NCBI GenBank assembly: GCA_031553225.1 | Contig: JAVBLU010000036.1 | Location: forward strand, 1-26,033 | Direction of reading: 5' to 3' | DNA from: JAVBLU01 sp031553225 | Lineage (GTDB): Bacteria; Bacillota; Clostridia; Christensenellales; UBA1750 | Length of the DNA: 26,033 nucleotides | In this document: in pieces, positions 22,559 to 26,033 of the stretch | Numbering within the stretch: the first letter of the stretch is position 1 | Layout of the letters: each line of letters begins with the position of its first letter | Position numbers and translations under genes: made by a program | The notes under the pieces: model-generated | What the model was told of the DNA's origin: nothing | The model's input: the letters and a program-made list of their open reading frames with translations, nothing else | The model's database searches: none

Positions 22559-23440
22559 ATGGCGATCTTTACCGGTTCGGCTGTGGCGCTCGTAACGCCC
22601 TTTACCAAAGATGGGGTGAATACGTCCGTCGTGAAAGAGCTGGTCGCCTGGCATATCGCGCAGGGCACCGACGCCATCGTGGCCTGCGGCACCACGGGCG
22701 AGCCGTCCACCATGGAACCAAGGGAGCGCGAGCAGGTGATCGACGCCGTCGTGCGCGAGAGCCGGGGCCGCGTGCCCGTCATCGCCGGAACCGGCGGCAA
22801 CAACACGAGCGAGTCCGTGCAGGCGTCCCGCCGCGCGCAGGACCTGGGCGCCGACGCGCTGCTCGTGGTGACCCCCTACTACAACAAGACCACCCAGCAC
22901 GGCCTGATCGCCCACTTTACCGCCATCGCCGACGCGGTGTCCATCCCGGTCATCATCTACAACGTGCCCGTGCGCACGGGGCTGAACATGACGCCCGCCA
23001 CCCTGAAGAGCCTCTGCGCGCACCCGCGCATCCGCGGCATGAAGGAAGCCTCCGCGGATATCAGCCAGATCACCGAGATGGCCCGGCTGTGCCCGGACAT
23101 CGACCTGTATTCCGGCAATGACGACCACATCCTGCCCGTTTTAAGCCTGGGCGGGCAGGGCGTTATCTCCGTGCTGGCCAACGTGTGCCCCAAGCTGACC
23201 CACCAGCTGGTGGAGCGGTACATGGCGGGCGACGTGGCCGGGTGCCGTGCGCTGCAGTTTCAGCTGAACCCCCTGGTGAAGGCCCTGTTCTGCGAGGTGA
23301 ACCCCGTTCCCGTAAAAACCGCCATGCGCCTGATGGGCTTTGACGTGGGGCCCTTGCGCATGCCGCTTGTTGACATGCTGCCGGAAAACCAAAGAATGCT
23401 GGAGCGTGAGATGCGCGCCCTGTCGCTCATCGCGCAATAG
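22559..23440 (+). CDS. dapA: 4-hydroxy-tetrahydrodipicolinate synthase
   Basis: A 293-residue TIM-barrel aldolase with ATG at 22559 after AAAAGGAG. It condenses pyruvate with aspartate semialdehyde, the first committed step to diaminopimelate and lysine. Key residues are present: Thr45-Thr46 ('CGTTGEPSTM'), Tyr134 ('IIYNVPVRTG', with Arg139), and the Schiff-base Lys162 ('GMKEASAD'). 'GNDDHILP' and 'GVISVLANVCP' are the other family signatures. Length is standard. Controlled by the lysine riboswitch upstream and followed after 16 bases by dapB, with which it must be cotranscribed. Confidence 0.97.
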   Translation: MAIFTGSAVALVTPFTKDGVNTSVVKELVAWHIAQGTDAIVACGTTGEPSTMEPREREQVIDAVVRESRGRVPVIAGTGGNNTSESVQASRRAQDLGADALLVVTPYYNKTTQHGLIAHFTAIADAVSIPVIIYNVPVRTGLNMTPATLKSLCAHPRIRGMKEASADISQITEMARLCPDIDLYSGNDDHILPVLSLGGQGVISVLANVCPKLTHQLVERYMAGDVAGCRALQFQLNPLVKALFCEVNPVPVKTAMRLMGFDVGPLRMPLVDMLPENQRMLEREMRALSLIAQ

Positions 23441-23456
23441 CCCTGGAGGAATTTTT

Positions 23457-24665
23457 ATGCCGCGCATCCTCATTCACGGCGCTTTGGGCAAGGCGGGCCG
23501 CATGCTCGCCGAGGCCGCCGCCGAAAACGACGCGCTCGTCGCGGCGGGCGTTGACCGCTTCGCCGCCGGGCAAACGCTGCCCTTCCCCCTGTTTGATTCC
23601 CTGGACGCCTGCGACGTAAAGGCCGACGTGCTCATCGATTTTTCCACGGCCTCGGCGCTTGAGGGCGTGCTGGCCTATGGCCTGGCCACGAAAACCCCCC
23701 TGGTGATCGCCACCACCGGCTTTACGCCCGAGCAGCACAAGGCAATCGACGAGGCCGCGCGCACGCTGCCCATCTTTCAGTGCGCCAACATGTCCCTGGG
23801 CGTGAACGTGATGGTGGACGTGTTGCGCACCTGCGCCGTGGCGCTTGACAAGTTCGATATCGAGATCATCGAAAAGCACCACAACACCAAGCTGGACGCG
23901 CCCAGCGGCACGGCCGTTATGCTTGCCGACGAGCTGGCGCGCCTGCACCCGGCCGACGCGCACTTCGTGTACGGCCGCCAGGGCAAGGCCCTTCGAAACC
24001 GCGGCGATATCGGCATACACGCCCTGCGCGGGGGCACGGTGGTGGGCGAGCACGAAGTGCTCTTTATGGGCCCGGACGAGGTGCTCAGCGTCAAGCACAC
24101 AGCCGCCTCCCGCCGCATCTTCGTACTGGGCGCGCTGAAGGCCGCGCAGTACCTCCTGAAGAAGCGCCCCGGCCGCTACACCATGAAGGACATGCTCACC
24201 GAGGAGCTGGCCGTTCAGGCGATGTACGTGCAAAAGGAGCAGGCCATGCTCTCGGTGCGCGGCGTGCCCCACATGCCAAGGGCTGCCGCCGCCCTGTTCC
24301 AGGCGCTGGGCAAGGCCGCCGTAAACGTTGACATGATCTCCCAGACCGCGCCCCAGGACGGGCATGTGGACGTGTCTTTCTCGCTGCCCTCCGCCGATAT
24401 GGACAAAGCCTGCGCTGCCCTTGGCGCGCTGCCGGCGGGCAGCTACGCCTCCCTCTCCCGCCAGAGCGACCTTGTGAAGCTCACCGTGGAGGGCCCCGGC
24501 ATGGAGCGCCAGCCGGGCATTGCCGGACGCGTCTTCGATCGCCTGGCCTCCCGCCAGGTCGTGCCCTTCCTGGTCACCACCTCCGAGACCAAGATCGCCG
24601 TGTGCCTTCCCGCCGCCCAGGAGAGCGGCGCCGTGTCCGCGCTGAAGGACGCCTTCGGCCTGTAG
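23457..24665 (+). CDS. dapB: 4-hydroxy-tetrahydrodipicolinate reductase fused to aspartokinase-like tandem ACT domains
   Basis: A 402-residue protein, against about 250 for ordinary DapB. ATG at 23457 follows TGGAGGAA. The N-terminal 250 residues are DapB: NAD(P)H-binding 'GALGKAGRM' (8-16), 'ATTGFTPEQ', and the catalytic 'EKHHNTKLDAPSGTA' (139-153, His141/His142/Lys145), ending near 'YTMKDMLTEEL'. From about residue 261 it continues without a break into two ACT domains: 'LSVRGVPHMPRAAAALFQALGKAAVNVDMISQ' and 'VKLTVEGPGMERQPGIAGRVFDRLASRQVVPFLVTTSETKIAVCL', ending 'ALKDAFGL'. This is the pattern of the regulatory half of aspartokinase, not of any DapB. It suggests allosteric control by an amino acid, probably lysine (inference). 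Confidence 0.93.
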   Translation: MPRILIHGALGKAGRMLAEAAAENDALVAAGVDRFAAGQTLPFPLFDSLDACDVKADVLIDFSTASALEGVLAYGLATKTPLVIATTGFTPEQHKAIDEAARTLPIFQCANMSLGVNVMVDVLRTCAVALDKFDIEIIEKHHNTKLDAPSGTAVMLADELARLHPADAHFVYGRQGKALRNRGDIGIHALRGGTVVGEHEVLFMGPDEVLSVKHTAASRRIFVLGALKAAQYLLKKRPGRYTMKDMLTEELAVQAMYVQKEQAMLSVRGVPHMPRAAAALFQALGKAAVNVDMISQTAPQDGHVDVSFSLPSADMDKACAALGALPAGSYASLSRQSDLVKLTVEGPGMERQPGIAGRVFDRLASRQVVPFLVTTSETKIAVCLPAAQESGAVSALKDAFGL

Positions 24666-24699
24666 GGAGGCGTGCGGGGCTGGCGCGGGGATGACGGGG

Positions 24700-24749
24700 G
24701 GCGCCGCCCCCCCCTCGCCCCCTGCCAAGGGACCAGTCCCTTGGAACCC
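24700..24749 (+). repeat. Intergenic GC-rich dyad repeat, copy 2
   Basis: Same orientation as copy 1: GCGCCGCCC segment, then TGCCAAGGGACCAGTCCCTTGG with a CCAAGGGA/TCCCTTGG stem. It shares the CCAAGGGACCAGTCCCTTGG core exactly with copy 3. Confidence 0.82.
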
Positions 24750-24753
24750 TTAT

Positions 24754-24780
24754 GAGCCCGGCCGCTTTGCGGCCGGGCTC
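24754..24780 (+). terminator. Terminator-like hairpin after dapB
   Basis: GAGCCCGGCCGC, loop TTT, GCGGCCGGGCTC: 12 perfect pairs. Only AACCGTCCTTTT follows, so the U tract is delayed; probable end of the dapA-dapB transcript. Confidence 0.6.
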
Positions 24781-24807
24781 AACCGTCCTTTTCGGCGCGG
24801 CGGCGCA

Positions 24808-24839
24808 AAACCCGCCGGCGCATATGCGCCGGCGGGTTT
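24808..24839. terminator. Perfect 32-bp palindrome, probable bidirectional terminator
   Basis: AAACCCGCCGGCGCAT followed directly by its reverse complement; centre at 24823/24824. A-rich 5' and T-rich 3' flanks make it symmetric, fitting a shared terminator between convergent dapB and the PP-loop gene. Confidence 0.65.
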
Positions 24840-25018
24840 ATTCGTTGGCTGCGCAACGGGCTGAGGCGGTCCATGCCGGGTTTTCGGCGGAAAGAATTTG
24901 ACGGGCGAAGCAATCGTCCCTTTTCATCGCGGTCCCGCCGGCTCGTGCGCCGCCGGGACCGCTTATGCCGCCCGGGCAAACCGCGGCGCTCCCCACAAAA
25001 AATGCAGTGCCCCCGCGC
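24840..25018. other. Non-coding spacer with a further imperfect hairpin
   Basis: No credible gene. GGTCCCG (24931-24937) pairs with CGGGACC (24954-24960) around further inner pairs. Nothing else is recognised; with 24666-24839 and 25019-25101 it makes up the 436-bp convergent gap. Confidence 0.5.
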
Positions 25019-25070
25019 GATGGGATCCAAGGGACCAGTCCCTTGGAGGGCGGCGCGGAGGGCGGCGCCC
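25019..25070 (-). repeat. Intergenic GC-rich dyad repeat, copy 3
   Basis: Opens GATGGGATCCAAGGGA on the plus strand, as copy 4 does, and carries the CCAAGGGACCAGTCCCTTGG stem and a GGCGGCGCC end. Opposite orientation to copies 1 and 2. Confidence 0.82.
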
Positions 25071-25101
25071 TCCGCCGTCCCCTCCCTGCCCGCCGCCCGC
25101 G

Positions 25102-25836
25102 CTACTCGCGCTCCTGGGCGGGGGCGTCCCACAGGCCGTACTGGGCGGTGTTGCGCAGTGCGGAGAGCATCTTCTCCCGCACGTCCGGCACGTGGGTTTG
25201 CAGAAGATCCAGCAAGTCCTTCATGCTTTGGCGTTTTGTGCGGCCGTTGGCGGGGCAGGGCGAGGGCACGACGGGCAGCTGCAGCTTGCGCGCCAGAGCG
25301 CGAATTTCCTTTTCGGGCGCATAGAGCAGCGGGCGGATGAGGCGCAGGCCGGTTTTTGTCAGGTTCGTTACGGGGGAAAAGGTGTGGATGCGGCCCTCGT
25401 AGAACAACGACAGCAGCATGGTTTCGATGGCGTCGTCGCGGTGGTGGCCAAGCGCTACGCAGTTGCAGCCAAGCGACAGGGCCATCTCGTTGAGCGCGCC
25501 CCTGCGCATGGTGGCGCACAGGGCGCAGGGGTTCTTTTCCTTGCGCTCCTCGAACACCACCTTGCCGATGCGCGTGTGGCGCACGTGATACGGCACGCCC
25601 AGTTCCAGGCACATGGCCGATACGCCGCTCAGGTCGAAGGGCTCAAACCCCATGGTCAGAGTGGCCGCCTGCAGCGTGAAAGGCGTTGCGGAAAAAAAAC
25701 GCTGGTACAGGTGCAGCGCGCGCAGCAGCACAAGGGAGTCCTTGCCGCCGGAAACGCCCACCAGCACGCTGTCGCCCGGCCGGATCATGGCAAAATCCTG
25801 GTCCGCCCGCCGAACGCAGCCGAGTATCTTTTTCAT
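25102..25836 (-). CDS. TtcA/TilS-like PP-loop ATPase (tRNA 2-thiocytidine biosynthesis family)
   Basis: A 244-residue protein. ATG at 25836 follows AGGTGAT; an ATG three codons earlier is less well placed. The PP-loop 'VGVSGGKDSLVLLRAL' (about residues 28-43) binds ATP and adenylates the target base. 'PCALCATMRRGAL' gives a CxxC pair, 'ALGHHRDDAIETMLLSLFYEGR' is the TtcA-type helix, and 'PSPCPANGRTKRQSMKDLL' supplies a third cysteine, as in the iron-sulfur-dependent TtcA that thiolates C32 of tRNA. Lysidine synthetase (TilS) shares the fold but lacks these cysteines, so TtcA-like is preferred. It is encoded alone and convergent to dapB. Confidence 0.88.
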   Translation of the reverse strand: MKKILGCVRRADQDFAMIRPGDSVLVGVSGGKDSLVLLRALHLYQRFFSATPFTLQAATLTMGFEPFDLSGVSAMCLELGVPYHVRHTRIGKVVFEERKEKNPCALCATMRRGALNEMALSLGCNCVALGHHRDDAIETMLLSLFYEGRIHTFSPVTNLTKTGLRLIRPLLYAPEKEIRALARKLQLPVVPSPCPANGRTKRQSMKDLLDLLQTHVPDVREKMLSALRNTAQYGLWDAPAQERE

Positions 25837-25891
25837 GCAAATCACCTATACCTGCATCAGTGTAAAACCGTACCGGCCGATAAGGGAAATC

Positions 25892-25924
25892 CGGGCCCGG
25901 CGGCTTCACATGCCGCCGGGCCCG
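25892..25924. other. Strong hairpin upstream of the PP-loop gene
   Basis: CGGGCCCGGCGGC, loop TTCACAT, GCCGCCGGGCCCG: 13 perfect pairs. No U tract on the minus strand; on the plus strand GCTTCGTTTGCG follows, so it may be a weak terminator for a gene beyond the window or reading from the left. Confidence 0.5.
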
Positions 25925-25980
25925 CTTCGTTTGCGTTATGCAGGCGTTTGCCCTTGCCAAACGCCGCTTGCCCGCATGCA

Positions 25981-26033
25981 GATGGGATCCAAGGGACGAG
26001 GCCCTTGGCGGGATGCGCGAAGGGCGGCGCTCT
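25981..26033 (-). repeat. Intergenic GC-rich dyad repeat, copy 4 (cut by window end)
   Basis: Begins GATGGGATCCAAGGGACGAG; its reverse complement matches copy 1 at 46 of 50 bases. CCAAGGG/CCCTTGG forms the central stem. The copy may continue beyond the window. Confidence 0.85.

Overview
The window looks like a GC-rich chromosome segment from a low-G+C-phylum relative (Firmicutes/Bacillota, class Clostridia; a Christensenellales-like genome is my best guess but is not proven). The reasons are strong GGAGG-type ribosome binding sites, TTG/GTG starts, TTGACA/TATAAT promoters with 17-bp spacers, a DUF951 gene, two single-span type I signal peptidases, and lysine-riboswitch control of dapA-dapB. 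The window contains the chromosomal origin: perfect DnaA boxes lie upstream of dnaA and variant boxes lie between dnaA and dnaN.

Layout. 1-693: AT-richer segment with a minus-strand flavin-binding split-barrel gene, abutting the 3' end of a minus-strand tRNA-Leu(CAA). 975-2989: PHP-domain phosphoesterase and a SAM methyltransferase. 2990-3527: oriC-type intergenic region. 3528-7289: dnaA, dnaN, recF. 7379-10788: Trm11-like methyltransferase, TIM-barrel sugar isomerase/epimerase, MFS-type transporter. 10861-14337: glnS, a small coupled membrane protein, gltX. 14552-19077 (all minus strand): lipoprotein, PTPS/QueD-like protein, Fur-family regulator, M23 peptidase, two signal peptidases, DUF951 protein. 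19171-22164 (minus): a two-permease ABC-2 exporter with a long regulated leader. 22190-24665 (plus): lysine riboswitch, dapA, and a dapB fused to aspartokinase-like ACT domains. 25102-25836 (minus): TtcA/TilS-like tRNA thiolase or lysidine-type ATPase.

The most interesting signals are regulatory. The ABC exporter operon is preceded by a perfect-consensus promoter, a 19-codon leader ORF with an excellent ribosome binding site that ends in Arg-Leu-Arg-Thr, competing hairpins that involve the last leader codons, and an intrinsic terminator. This is the architecture of ribosome-mediated attenuation and, given the R-L-R motif, possibly of macrolide sensing. The lysine branch is apparently controlled twice: by a lysine riboswitch on the mRNA and by tandem ACT domains fused to DapB. 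A Fur-type operator sits directly on a near-consensus promoter of the fur-family gene. A strong terminator hairpin ends exactly at the start codon of the M23 peptidase gene. Four copies of a GC-rich dyad repeat lie in intergenic spaces.

No CRISPR array, insertion sequence, prophage gene or rRNA was seen. All functional calls come from reading motifs; no database search was run.
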